Source of the DNA: a virus | Direction: 5' to 3' (one strand) | Length of the DNA stretch: 32,893 bases | Virus record (IMG/VR): IMGVR_UViG_3300003629_000007 | Location: 1-32,893 of that record | In this document: piece after piece, positions 7,647 through 16,068 of the stretch | Layout of the letters: each line of letters begins with the position of its first letter | Position numbering within the stretch: the first letter of the stretch is position 1 | Notes under the pieces: model-generated | Databases searched by the model: none | The model's input: the letters and a program-made list of their open reading frames with translations, nothing else | What the model was told of the DNA's origin: nothing | Translations under genes and position numbers: made by a program

Positions 7647-8072
7647 ATGGCTAAACAACTTGGACGCGCCCTGCTCGTTAAGATCGGGGATGGCGAAGTA
7701 TCGGAGACTTTTACTAATCTTTGTGGATTGAACAGTAAATCGCTGACAATCAACAACTCCGCGATTGACGTGACCACGCCTGACTGCACGTCGCCGGAAG
7801 GCGCGTTGTGGACTGAAACGCTGGCGGGACTGAAGAACGTGTCAGTTTCTGGCGACGGCTTCTTTGAAGACAGCACGGCGGAAGCGCGCATGAACACTGT
7901 CGCCATGCAGAACGACAACCAAGCCAACTTTCAAATTGTCGTCCCTGACTTTGGCACATTTGCTGGCGCGTTCCGCCTGCCAACTCTTGAGTTCGGCGGT
8001 GAAACCGAAGGTGGCGTGACTTATAGCGTTAGCCTCGAAAGCACTGGCGTTGTTACGTTTACGGCGGCTTAA
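7647..8072 (+). CDS. major tail tube protein
   Basis: The product forms the hexameric rings of the tail tube. It has 141 residues, beta-rich with little Cys or charge clustering. The pattern of MAKQLGRALLVKIGDG, then NSKSLTINNSAIDVTTPDC, TLAGLKNVSVSGDGFF, and a C-terminal LPTLEFGGETEGGVTYSVSLESTG is that of the TP901-1/GTA-type major tail protein (phage_tail_2). Position between tail terminator and chaperone agrees. A strong GGAGG ribosome site lies seven bases ahead of ATG 7647, and the 21-bp repeat is upstream. The last base of its stop overlaps the next ATG. Confidence 0.9.
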   Translation: MAKQLGRALLVKIGDGEVSETFTNLCGLNSKSLTINNSAIDVTTPDCTSPEGALWTETLAGLKNVSVSGDGFFEDSTAEARMNTVAMQNDNQANFQIVVPDFGTFAGAFRLPTLEFGGETEGGVTYSVSLESTGVVTFTAA

Positions 8073-8452
8073 TGACTATTACGGCTGAAGCGCCGCGTGG
8101 GGGCGTTGTCGAGTATCTCGGCGACGCCTCTTACACGTTCATGCTGCGTAACCGTGAAATTGAGCGGTTCGAGGATAAGCATCGCGGCATCTTTGAGATC
8201 TGGGAAGGCTTTTTTAATCGGGGCAAAAAGCCGACATCCCAAGAGGTGCGCGATCTGATCGCGTTGTCGCTTGTGGGTGGGGGCAAGAAGGACCACGAAG
8301 CCGACGCGATTGTTGCTACTTGTGGGCCGGATCGGCTGATGCAGCTTTATCAGATCGCGCAGGCCGTGCTGGGCATCGCCTTCATGCCTGATGCAATGGA
8401 CGAGGCGGATTCAAAAAAAAAGACCGAAGCGGAGAGCAGCCAAAAAGACTGA
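8072..8452 (+). CDS. tail assembly chaperone, short form (G-like)
   Basis: This 126-residue protein probably binds the tape measure and helps tail tube assembly. Residues 15-55 (YLGDASYTFMLRNREIERFEDKHRG) resemble the rhodobacterial gene transfer agent gp10-type chaperone, which senses a similar motif set. The C-terminus is charged and Lys-rich. The zero-frame reading ends at 8452. A poly-A slippery run at 8413-8421 lets a fraction of ribosomes shift to the -1 frame and make a longer G-T form (see 8422-8658). Its ATG overlaps the tail tube stop. Confidence 0.85.
   Translation: MTITAEAPRGGVVEYLGDASYTFMLRNREIERFEDKHRGIFEIWEGFFNRGKKPTSQEVRDLIALSLVGGGKKDHEADAIVATCGPDRLMQLYQIAQAVLGIAFMPDAMDEADSKKKTEAESSQKD
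8413..8422 (+). promoter_or_regulatory. -1 ribosomal frameshift site in the tail chaperone gene
   Basis: Nine A residues followed by G give overlapping slippery heptamers A AAA AAA (8413-8419) and A AAA AAG (8416-8422) in the zero frame. Shifting back one base enters the frame that is open from here through 8658. A downstream stem-loop or upstream SD-like stimulator was not established. Conserved frameshifting at this gene position is well known in long-tailed phages. Confidence 0.85.
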
Positions 8453-8658
8453 ACGTCCGAAACATGATTAAAAACGGCATCGTAATAGGGTTAAAACCTG
8501 AACAGATCCGTGATATGATCCCGAAAGACACATTCCTTGTCTTTGCTGGATGGTCAGAAGCGCACTCACCGAAAAAGCCAGGTTCTGAGGCGATGACCAA
8601 AGAACAATACCGGCAGCTAGTGGAGAAAATAGATGGCGATCAGCGCAGAACAACTTAA
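8422..8658 (+). CDS. tail assembly chaperone frameshift extension (T-like)
   Basis: This is the -1 frame segment that is joined to residues 1-117 of the upstream gene, giving a fusion of about 195 residues. The segment adds 78 residues, beginning D-R-S-G-E and containing NMIKNGIVIGLKPEQIRDM and later FLVFAGWSEAHSPKK. The frame is open without a stop between the slippery site and 8464, the first ATG in this frame. That ATG has no usable ribosome site, which supports production only by frameshift. In lambda the equivalent extension binds the tail tube subunits while the shared part binds the tape measure. Confidence 0.8.
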   Translation, partial: DRSGEQPKRLNVRNMIKNGIVIGLKPEQIRDMIPKDTFLVFAGWSEAHSPKKPGSEAMTKEQYRQLVEKIDGDQRRTT

Positions 8659-10624
8659 CGTCATCTTATCAGCGCGGGATAAAGAGTTTCAGCGCAAGAT
8701 GCGTGATGCTGAACGTCGCGTTCAACGCTTCCAAAAGAAATCCACTGCCAGCCTGAGCCAAGCGTCAAAAGGCTTTGACCTTGTTTCGGCGGCTGCGCGG
8801 CGGGTGTTGCCCGCTTTGGCGGCAGGCGTTGTGATTGGCCAACTGCAACGCATCACTGCGGAGATGGACGAGATCGGCAAAAAGGCTGACCAGATCGGCG
8901 TGACAACAGACGCACTGCAAGAGTTGCGCTTTGTTGCCGAGGGTGCGGGCGTCTCGCAAGAAAAGTTTACATCCAGCTTAGAACGGTTTTCCAAGCGGCT
9001 CGGCGAAGCAGAGATGGGAACTGGCGCGGCCAAGAATGCTCTTGAGGAATTAAATCTTGAGGCTTCGGATCTCACGGCCATGTCGCTAGATGACGCGCTC
9101 GGCGTGATCGCTGACAAGATGCAGCAAATTGAAAGCCCGACAGAACGCGCGGCTTTGGCTGCGGCGCTGTTTGGCCGTGAAGGTGTGGCAATGGTCAACA
9201 TGCTGCGCGAAGGCTCTGACGCTCTTGACGGGATGCGTCAGTCGGCGCGTGATGCTGGCGCTGTTATTGACGAGGACTTGATCCGCAACGCTGAAGAGGC
9301 GCAAACGGGCCTGGACGCAGCGGCTCGCGTTATCAAGGCGCAGCTTTCTGTTGCCTTGGCTGAACTTGTGCCAATCATTGTGGCTGGCGCGGAAGGCTTT
9401 GCATCATTTGTGAAGAATGTTGTCGGCGCGATTAAGGCGGTTGATGAATTTTTGGACCCGCAAAGCGATCTTGAGATTGCCACGGACAATGTCGTGAAGG
9501 CGATGGGCGATGAGATATTGCAGTCTCAAAAGCTTGAAATTGCCTTGGGCAAGTCAACGAACATGTCTGTTGATGCTGCGCGCAAAAAACTGGAAGAGGC
9601 AAAAGCCCGGCATGAAAATGCAAAAGCAGCTATTGCTGAACAGCGGGCATTGCAAATTGGGAGCGGTCAGTATCAAGACTTGACTGATCAGATTTCTAGG
9701 CTTTCGTCTGACGTTGAGTCGCTTGAAAGCCTTGATGATCGAATGCAAGACTTGCCAGATGGGTACAATTTGCCCGGCATAACGGCTGATGAGGGGAGCC
9801 GAGTTGCTGAAATGGTGAACTTGCAGCGCCAGTTGAATGCAGCAATTCAAGAGCGCCACCAAATTCTTCAACAAGATGAAGAAATGACAGATCAGCTTGA
9901 GCGCACAGAAAGCAACATTTCCGACTTGGAAGAGGCGCTTTCGAACGCCAGCAACGGCATGGTTTCTTTTGGCGACAGCATTGTGGAGCCGGTCGAAGCA
10001 TCCGAGCGCCTTGCGGGCGGTACATCTAGGGCGTCTCGGTCAACGCAAGATCTGATTGACAACTTGGCCCAAGCCGCGCCTGTGTTTGATGCGCTTGGCA
10101 TAAGTGTTGAGCAGACCGATGATATTTTCAAGCAGGTCGAAAGCAGCATGGAGAGCGCGTTCATGTCAATGATCGACGGCACCATGTCGGCAAAAGATGC
10201 GTTCCGGTCTATGGCCGCTGACATCATCCGCGAACTGTTCCGCGTGCTTGTGGTGCAGCGCCTTGTGGGGTCTTTTTCATCGGGCGGCGGCGGTATCTTG
10301 GGCAGCGTCTTCACCGGCCTTACGGGCAAAGCGTCCGGCGGTTCTGTGCAGGCTGGCCAGCCCTACATGACGGGCGAAAGCGGGCGCGAGTTGTTTGTGC
10401 CGCAAACGAATGGCCGCATTCTTAGCCCAGCGCAGACAAACAGCGCAATGGGCGGCGGCGGCGACAACGTTACGGTCAATCAAACGATCAACGTCAGCAC
10501 CGGCGTACAACAAACTGTACGGACTGAGATCAAGTCGCTGATGCCACAGATTGCAGAGAGCGCCAAGGGCGCAGTCGTGGACGCCAAGCGACGTGGCGGC
10601 AGTTATGGAAGGTCTTTCACATGA
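8633..10624 (+). CDS. tail tape measure protein
   Basis: This is the longest tail gene but one, 663 residues. The protein sets tail length and probably helps DNA pass into the cell. Most of it is helical: an N-terminal coiled coil, a hydrophobic patch near residues 55-68 (VLPALAAGVVIGQL), a middle with many heptad-like Glu/Gln-rich stretches, and a Gly-rich C-terminus (SSGGGGILGSVFTG) followed by TGESGRELFVPQ, a common tape-measure end motif. By the usual about 0.15 nm per residue, the tail would be about 100 nm, which is inference. It overlaps the chaperone extension by 26 bases and has a GGAG site. Confidence 0.93.
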   Translation: MAISAEQLNVILSARDKEFQRKMRDAERRVQRFQKKSTASLSQASKGFDLVSAAARRVLPALAAGVVIGQLQRITAEMDEIGKKADQIGVTTDALQELRFVAEGAGVSQEKFTSSLERFSKRLGEAEMGTGAAKNALEELNLEASDLTAMSLDDALGVIADKMQQIESPTERAALAAALFGREGVAMVNMLREGSDALDGMRQSARDAGAVIDEDLIRNAEEAQTGLDAAARVIKAQLSVALAELVPIIVAGAEGFASFVKNVVGAIKAVDEFLDPQSDLEIATDNVVKAMGDEILQSQKLEIALGKSTNMSVDAARKKLEEAKARHENAKAAIAEQRALQIGSGQYQDLTDQISRLSSDVESLESLDDRMQDLPDGYNLPGITADEGSRVAEMVNLQRQLNAAIQERHQILQQDEEMTDQLERTESNISDLEEALSNASNGMVSFGDSIVEPVEASERLAGGTSRASRSTQDLIDNLAQAAPVFDALGISVEQTDDIFKQVESSMESAFMSMIDGTMSAKDAFRSMAADIIRELFRVLVVQRLVGSFSSGGGGILGSVFTGLTGKASGGSVQAGQPYMTGESGRELFVPQTNGRILSPAQTNSAMGGGGDNVTVNQTINVSTGVQQTVRTEIKSLMPQIAESAKGAVVDAKRRGGSYGRSFT

Positions 10625-11235
10625 TAACGTACCCGCGCGCATTGCCCAGCAATAAGGACGTTCGCGAGATTGAGTTGCGCGGGGTCAGCGCAACGGCTCT
10701 AAGCCAGTCGCCGTTCACCTTCCAAAGCACGGCGTATGAATACGCTGGTCAGATGTGGCAAGCGGATATTTCACTGCGGGCTATGGGGCGCGCAGATGCT
10801 GAAGTGTGGATCTCTTGGCTTTTATCTCTCAGGGGCCGTGCAAAAACATTCTTGCTTGGCGACCCTAGAGCCTGCAATCCAAGGGGCCAAGCGGCGACCT
10901 TCCCCGGCACACCCATCATCACCGACCAGACTGGCGGCACGATTACTGTAACGGGCGCTTCGGCCAGCAAGACGGGCTGGCTGTTGCCGGGCGACTATAT
11001 CCAGATCGGCAGCGCCAGCACGGCCACGCTGCACAAGGTGCTAGAAGCGGCTGACACCGATGTAAGCGGCGAGGCCACGCTTGAGATCTGGCCCTACATC
11101 CGAGGGACGCGCAGTGGATCTGTTACCGTCAGCAATGCCGTTGGGCGGTTCCGGCTGGCATCCAACGAGCAGGCTTGGTCGATCAATTTCGAAAACAAAT
11201 ATGGCGTCACCTTCGGCGCAATGGAGGCGATCTAA
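10621..11235 (+). CDS. distal tail / tail tip protein
   Basis: This 204-residue protein begins the tail tip cluster right after the tape measure. It is beta-rich, with no membrane segment. The N-terminus (YPRALPSNKDVREIELRG) followed by AYEYAGQMWQADISLRAMGRADAEVWISWLLSLRGR resembles phage minor tail proteins at this position, which form the distal ring. The gene order tape measure, this gene, DUF2163-like hub, NlpC/P60-like, J-like is the same as the end of gene transfer agent and many siphovirus clusters. It overlaps the tape measure by four bases (ATGA). Confidence 0.7.
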   Translation: MITYPRALPSNKDVREIELRGVSATALSQSPFTFQSTAYEYAGQMWQADISLRAMGRADAEVWISWLLSLRGRAKTFLLGDPRACNPRGQAATFPGTPIITDQTGGTITVTGASASKTGWLLPGDYIQIGSASTATLHKVLEAADTDVSGEATLEIWPYIRGTRSGSVTVSNAVGRFRLASNEQAWSINFENKYGVTFGAMEAI

Positions 11236-11795
11236 TGCCACGCGGTCTAAGCGCAGACTTCATCACGGCCCTGACATCTGAAGAGGTCAAACCCTTCTAC
11301 GCTGCGGAACTGGATCTGGACGCAGGCCCGATCCGGCTATGGACAGGCTACGGCGATGCAATCATCAACGGCAATACCTTTATCGGCGCTGGCAATCTGC
11401 TGGGTTTCTCAGGCTTCCAAGAGGTCAACGATCTTTCGGCCAAGTCGATCACGATCACGCTGGCTGGGCTGGACGCGACAGTTCTTAGCCTGAGCCTGAC
11501 CACGCCAATCCGCAATCGCAAGGTGCGCGTTTACTTTGGCGTCATTGCTGATGACGGGACGTTCCATTCGGTCGAGATATTTACAGGCCGCGCCAACCGT
11601 ATACCTTTTGAAGACAATGGCGAGACAGGCACGGTGCAGCTTGAGGTGGACAGTAAGCTGGTGGTGTTGGAAAAGGCGTCGAACCGGCGCTATACGCACG
11701 AAAGCCACCAGTCCCGCCACCCCGGCGATACGTTTTTTTCGTTCGTCGCTGACCTGCAAGACAAGGATATCGTATGGGGCCGCGCGAAAGCCTGA
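11235..11795 (+). CDS. baseplate hub protein (DUF2163-like)
   Basis: This 186-residue protein is a tail tip hub candidate. It has alternating beta strands typical of hub proteins (FYAAELDLDAGPIRLWTGYGD, NTFIGAGNLLGFSGFQEV) and a C-terminal segment with the pattern RYTHESHQSRHPGDTFF followed by DKDIVWGR, which recalls the HPGD-type C-terminal region of DUF2163 proteins in gene transfer agent clusters. The ATG at 11235 is preceded by ATGGAGG and overlaps the previous stop. It overlaps the next gene by 22 bases. Confidence 0.75.
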   Translation: MPRGLSADFITALTSEEVKPFYAAELDLDAGPIRLWTGYGDAIINGNTFIGAGNLLGFSGFQEVNDLSAKSITITLAGLDATVLSLSLTTPIRNRKVRVYFGVIADDGTFHSVEIFTGRANRIPFEDNGETGTVQLEVDSKLVVLEKASNRRYTHESHQSRHPGDTFFSFVADLQDKDIVWGRAKA

Positions 11796-12196
11796 ATGCC
11801 TACCTGTCAGAGGTCAGGCATCGCCCGTTTGAGTGGGGCAAGCATGACTGCCTGACGTTCACCAACGAGGCTTGGCATCGCATGTACGGCCACGGCTGGG
11901 CCGATGAGTGGATTGGCAAGTACATGCAGGACGATAAAATCATCGGGCGGCGGGAACTCACGGACGAACTGAACCGGCTCTATGGCTCTTTTACGCTGGA
12001 GGGGGCCATAGCGACCCGCTGGCGGCATGTTGATGGCGTTCCGCCGCTAGGTGCGCTGGTCGCAACGAACAAGGCTAGAAGGTGGCATACAGGCGTTGCT
12101 ATGGGCATCAGCACGGGCCGTCGCGGCGTTTTCCTATCGGACGAGGGTGTGGTATACATGCCGTTGACAGACATTAAGGATGCTTGGCTCCCATGA
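11774..12196 (+). CDS. NlpC/P60-like tail tip peptidase
   Basis: This 140-residue protein probably cuts peptidoglycan cross-links during DNA entry, or helps tail assembly. The active-site Cys26 sits in FEWGKHDC, the classic WG.DC pattern in slightly altered form, and His105 in RRWHTGVAMG fits the catalytic His. A later polar residue (for example Ser or Asp in the DEGVVYMP region) may complete a triad. It sits between hub and J-like genes, where a lambda gpK-type peptidase belongs. It overlaps both neighbours. No signal peptide is present, as expected for a virion protein. Confidence 0.8.
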   Translation: MGPRESLNAYLSEVRHRPFEWGKHDCLTFTNEAWHRMYGHGWADEWIGKYMQDDKIIGRRELTDELNRLYGSFTLEGAIATRWRHVDGVPPLGALVATNKARRWHTGVAMGISTGRRGVFLSDEGVVYMPLTDIKDAWLP

Positions 12197-14952
12197 AGCG
12201 CGAACTGATCCCCTACAACGTGATGCGCCATGCCGACTGGGACCTAGCGCCGCGTGATCCTGTGACCGTTGGCGGGGCTATTTTGAGTGGCCTTGGTGCT
12301 GGAGGTCTTGCGGGCGCGAGTGCTATCTTTGGGCTTACTACGGTTGGGGCTATTGTTGGGTATGTTGCTGTCACCGCCGTCACATCATGGGCGCTGCAAG
12401 CCCTCGCGCCCAAGCCTGACCTTGGCCGTTTCGGCACGTCATCGGCTGGCCTTTTGGTCAACGACCGCAACGGGATTGCACCGCAAGACTTTATCTATGG
12501 CGAGGTGCGAAAGGGCGGCACGGTTGTCTATGACGAAACGACAGGCACAAACAACAAGTTCCTGCATCGTGTGATCGCCCTGGCTGGCCATGAGGTCGAA
12601 GAGATTGGCGATATTTATATCAACGACGAGATCGTAACTATTGACGATGAAACCAATCTTGTGGACAGCGGACCGTTTGCAGGCAAGATCCGCATAAATA
12701 AGCACCTTGGCGATCAGACGACTGCCGACGCTAACCTGCTTGCGGAAAGCGATCAGATTGACGCCAGCTTTGTCGGCAACGGCATCGCCTATATCTACGC
12801 GCGCTTTGAGTACGATCAAGACGTTTTCGCCAACGGCTTGCCGCTCATCACGGCCAAGGTCAAAGGCAAGAAGGTGTTTGATCCGCGCGACGACACCACA
12901 GCCTACAGCAACAACGCTGCGCTTTGCCTGCGCGACTTCCTGACGGCGGCTTATGGCCTGCAGGACAGCGACATTGACGAGGCGGCATTTCAGATCGCGG
13001 CGAATGAATGCGATGAAGATGTACGACTAGCTAAAACTGAGGCCGCAGGATCTTTTGTAGTTGGTCAAAGGTACGAAATTAAGACTGTTGGCGACACGGA
13101 TTTCACTGCTATTGGCGCGTCTGCCAATACTGTGGGCACGTTTTTCACTGCGACAGGCATAGGGTCTGGCACTGGGACCGCATACGAGGCAGAACCAAAA
13201 TACACCATGAACGGCGTTGTGCGGTCGGATAAGAACTTTGGCGATGTGCTGCAACAGATGACGACTTGCTGCACCGGAACGCTGTTCTGGGGCATGGGAG
13301 CGTGGGATCTGGTCGCGGGTGCGTATTCTGCGCCTGTTCTGGACTTTACGCTGGACGATCTGCGCGGGCCTATATCGGTTGATCCGCTGACAAACCTGCG
13401 AGACGCCTTCAACGCAGTGTCTGGCACGTTCAATGACGCGGACGAAGACTATATCACGGTTGACTATCCGACCATCACAAGCAGCGTGTTTGAGGCCGAG
13501 GACGGCGGCGAACGGCTGCCGCTTGACCTTGAGTTGCCGTTCACCACAAGCGCCGCCACAGCGCAGCGCATCGCCAAGCTGACCTTGTTCCGGGCGCGTG
13601 AGCAGATCAGCATGTCGGCGGATTTCAGCCTCAAGGCGTTCAACGTCGAGGTGGGCGACATCATTACGTTCACGAACGAGAGATATGGCTGGGATCAGAA
13701 GCAGTTCGAGGTTGTGGGCTGGAACCTGAATATCGGCGAAAGCGCAGGCATCTCTGTGCGGCTTGATCTGCAAGAGACAAGCGAAGCCGCCTACGATTGG
13801 AATGCAGAAGAGACGGCGATCATCGCCAATAATTCCAGCCTGCTTTCATACACGGACGTTCCTACGCTGGGCATTCCGGCGGACCAGATCGTGCCAAGCC
13901 TGCGCGTTGTTCGGGAAAAGCTGACCGAGGTCATCTCGATCAACATCACGACCGGAAGACCAGAAGCGGTTGACCGCGTGGAAGTCCAGTTTCAAGAATT
14001 TTCTGACACGGAATGGAAGTCGCTGGGATCGGGTGGGCTTGGCACATATGAGGCTGTTGATCTGCCGCCAGGGGAGTACCGTTTTCGAGCGCGGGCAATC
14101 AACAGCTTTGGCTACTTTGGCGAGTTCACTACCAGCGGCACGGTGCAGACGGCTGGATCGGCTGAGCCTCCGCAAGACGTTGACGGGATGTTCTATGAGG
14201 TCAGCGAAGGCACTACGACGCTTGAATGGGAGCCTGTCCCTGATCTGGACTTGTCGTTCTATCGCATCCGCCACGCGGTTGAGATCACAGGCGCGACTTG
14301 GGCGAACGCAACCACGGCTGTTGATAAGGTGCCGCGACCGGGGACAAGCGTAGCCCTGCCCACCCGACCAGGGACGTACCTGATCCGCGCATATGACAAG
14401 ACCGGGATCGCGTCCGAGAACTATACCAGCGTTGTCGTTTCAAGCGATGAAGTGCCGTCATTCTCTCAAAGCCTATCGCAGCAAGAGGATACGACATTCA
14501 GTGGCACCAAGACGGGCTGCGAGGTGGTAGGCGGTGAACTTCGGATTACAGACCCGTCATCTGGCCCAAGCGAAGCCACTTATGACTTTAGTGACTATAT
14601 AGAAACGCATGACAGCACGGCACGGCGCGTTCGGGCGCGCGTTGATGCGGCTGTCTTGCGGCTGGACGAAAGCGCGGGCCTTTTTGACGATGCACCCGGC
14701 CTCTTCACCGATGCGCCGGGCTTGTTTGACGATCTTGGGGGCGACGCGCAGTTCGCAGATACAAACCTTCTGTTCTACATCTCGACCACGCCCGACGATC
14801 CGACTGGGACGCCTACGTGGTCGCCCTACAAGCAGTTCCGGGCGGGCGAGTTTTATGGACGCGCGTTCCGCTTTCGGGTAGTTCTGAAATCAACGTCTGA
14901 CAATGTTACGCCTTCAATCACGGCACTGTCAGCTATCGTGGAGTACAATTAA
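12193..14952 (+). CDS. tail tip attachment protein (J-like)
   Basis: This is a large tail-tip protein of 919 residues that likely forms the central tail fibre or host-contact tip. Start at 12193 because an upstream in-frame TTG lacks support. Residues 30-80 contain a Gly/Ala-rich hydrophobic stretch with membrane potential (GGAILSGLGAGGLAGASAI, then VGAIVGYVAV), as in phage lambda I/J-type N-termini. The middle follows the phage-tail_3 pattern. Fibronectin type III-like modules lie around residues 600-750 (EVQFQEFSDTEWKSLG, TTTLEWEPVPDLDLSFYRIR). An extra small inserted domain occurs at about 284-330 (see 13042-13185). The C-terminus has a short tandem repeat GLFDDAPGLFTDAPGLFDD. Confidence 0.85.
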   Translation: MKRELIPYNVMRHADWDLAPRDPVTVGGAILSGLGAGGLAGASAIFGLTTVGAIVGYVAVTAVTSWALQALAPKPDLGRFGTSSAGLLVNDRNGIAPQDFIYGEVRKGGTVVYDETTGTNNKFLHRVIALAGHEVEEIGDIYINDEIVTIDDETNLVDSGPFAGKIRINKHLGDQTTADANLLAESDQIDASFVGNGIAYIYARFEYDQDVFANGLPLITAKVKGKKVFDPRDDTTAYSNNAALCLRDFLTAAYGLQDSDIDEAAFQIAANECDEDVRLAKTEAAGSFVVGQRYEIKTVGDTDFTAIGASANTVGTFFTATGIGSGTGTAYEAEPKYTMNGVVRSDKNFGDVLQQMTTCCTGTLFWGMGAWDLVAGAYSAPVLDFTLDDLRGPISVDPLTNLRDAFNAVSGTFNDADEDYITVDYPTITSSVFEAEDGGERLPLDLELPFTTSAATAQRIAKLTLFRAREQISMSADFSLKAFNVEVGDIITFTNERYGWDQKQFEVVGWNLNIGESAGISVRLDLQETSEAAYDWNAEETAIIANNSSLLSYTDVPTLGIPADQIVPSLRVVREKLTEVISINITTGRPEAVDRVEVQFQEFSDTEWKSLGSGGLGTYEAVDLPPGEYRFRARAINSFGYFGEFTTSGTVQTAGSAEPPQDVDGMFYEVSEGTTTLEWEPVPDLDLSFYRIRHAVEITGATWANATTAVDKVPRPGTSVALPTRPGTYLIRAYDKTGIASENYTSVVVSSDEVPSFSQSLSQQEDTTFSGTKTGCEVVGGELRITDPSSGPSEATYDFSDYIETHDSTARRVRARVDAAVLRLDESAGLFDDAPGLFTDAPGLFDDLGGDAQFADTNLLFYISTTPDDPTGTPTWSPYKQFRAGEFYGRAFRFRVVLKSTSDNVTPSITALSAIVEYN
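13042..13185 (+). other. inserted GTTDFTxIG-type mini-domain within the J-like gene
   Basis: Residues about 284-330 of the J-like protein read as a separate compact module with GQRYEIKTVGDTDFTAIGA then TVGTFFTATGIGSGTGTA. This pattern is known from structural proteins of unrelated phages, often as an insertion. The stretch is richer in A/T and uses codons such as ctaaaa and gtaGTT that differ from the flanking text, which suggests recent acquisition. Confidence 0.6.
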
Positions 14953-15662
14953 TGGCACAGCATGACTTTAACATTGCCAATCAAACCTTTCCGGCAACGC
15001 GGACGGACTTGAATAACGCGCTTGAGGCACTTGCCACGCTGTCGTCTGGCCCAACAGCACCATCAGCAACCTACGCCAACATGCTTTGGTATGACAGCGG
15101 CAACAACATTCTCAAGATGCGTTCTGAGGCAGATGACGCTTGGATCAACGTGGGCTATCTCTGCCAGTCCACCAACAAGTTCTGCATTCTGGACGATACC
15201 AACGTCGTGAACACAAGCGGGACGCAGACGGGTCTTTTGGGAGATCAAGCAACGAGCGCTTGGGAAGCTGGCACATCTACGACTAAAAGCCTTGTGTCGC
15301 CTGCTAATGTGAAGGCGGCTGTTGAGGCTTTGGTCACACCTACGGTAGACACTCAGATTGGTGACGGTCAGTCTTGGGGTGGTGTGTCTTTAAGCAGCGG
15401 TGTCGCGGTTCAGAACACCGAAGGTCGATCTATTCAAATTTCTATTACTGTTAGACCTTATGATACCGGGACTACAAACAATCCAACCCCCAACGCAAGT
15501 AGCGTTCAAGTTTCGGCTGATGGTAGTTCTTGGGTGACGCTCGGATCAACTGTTTCTAGTACGCGAGACTCTGACGGAAGGGTAAATGTAACCGCAGTCG
15601 TACCAGATCAGCATTATTATCGCTACAACGGTTCACTTGTTAATGCTGCTGTGTTGAGTTGA
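14952..15662 (+). CDS. tail fibre / virion appendage protein
   Basis: This 236-residue protein probably lies on the tail tip. The N-terminal ~60 residues (HDFNIANQTFPATRTDLNNALEAL) resemble the phage fibre N-terminal region that carries a tail-attachment helix and SGPTAPSATYANMLWYDSGN, a widespread pattern. The C-terminal half is Ser/Thr/Asn-rich and beta-rich (VQVSADGSSWVTLGSTV), ending in a Tyr-rich patch (DQHYYRYNGS). No enzymatic motif is visible. The start overlaps the J-like stop by one base. The 80 bases after it hold no gene. Confidence 0.75.
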   Translation: MAQHDFNIANQTFPATRTDLNNALEALATLSSGPTAPSATYANMLWYDSGNNILKMRSEADDAWINVGYLCQSTNKFCILDDTNVVNTSGTQTGLLGDQATSAWEAGTSTTKSLVSPANVKAAVEALVTPTVDTQIGDGQSWGGVSLSSGVAVQNTEGRSIQISITVRPYDTGTTNNPTPNASSVQVSADGSSWVTLGSTVSSTRDSDGRVNVTAVVPDQHYYRYNGSLVNAAVLS

Positions 15663-15692
15663 TATCTGGCCCACAGCCCCAGAATGACCCAC

Positions 15693-15722
15693 CTTTCCTC
15701 AAACCCTTTCCGGTGCTAATAT
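15693..15722 (+). promoter_or_regulatory. possible promoter before the small fibre genes
   Basis: The 83-base gap 15663-15745 contains TGCTAATAT, a fair extended -10 (TAATAT at 15717-15722), with only a poor -35 (TTTCCT/CTTTCC region around 15693-15699). The GTGCTA core resembles that in the early promoters at 21914 and 24804. A GGAGG ribosome site follows before ATG 15746. Weak candidate. Confidence 0.3.
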
Positions 15723-15745
15723 CCGCGCAACCTTCGGAGGCTTAA

Positions 15746-16066
15746 ATGGCTACAATCACACACAAGCGCGGCGACACGTTCGAGTTGTCCTGCACCCTTG
15801 AGAACCAAGGCGTTGCTGTGGACATCACGAACTTCACCATCACGTCGCAACTGCGCTTGCCCGACGACACGCTTTTGCAGGCTTTGACGGTCACGAAGAC
15901 TGATGCAACCGCTGGTCAATTCACGTTGTCAGCGACAGCCACTGAGACTGAAACCTGGGGTGTTGCCAACTACGAGTGCGACATTGAATTCATTGAAGCT
16001 GGCGGTGAGGTAAACTCCTCGCAGACATTTGTCATCAGCGTCATCAAAGACATCACGAGGGACTAA
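15746..16066 (+). CDS. BppU/Ig-like tail-associated protein
   Basis: This 106-residue beta-rich protein starts THKRGDTFELSCTLENQGVAVDITNFTITSQLR, a pattern matching the N-terminal domain of BppU-type baseplate proteins and similar short virion proteins (RGDTF...; VDITN). It probably forms part of the fibre complex, with the neighbouring fibre genes either side. It contains no catalytic motif. A good AGGCTTAAATG start with GGAGG at 15736-15741 is present. The gene may be a split-off or adaptor module; this is inference. Confidence 0.65.
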   Translation: MATITHKRGDTFELSCTLENQGVAVDITNFTITSQLRLPDDTLLQALTVTKTDATAGQFTLSATATETETWGVANYECDIEFIEAGGEVNSSQTFVISVIKDITRD

Positions 16067-16068
16067 TC

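Noticed and set aside
8464-8658. Independent small gene starting at ATG 8464
   Set aside because: It has no ribosome site and the -1 frame is open back to the A9 slippery run, so a frameshift product is the simpler explanation.
13027-13773. 248-residue minus-strand frame inside the J-like gene
   Set aside because: It is antisense to a well-supported tail protein and has no motif.
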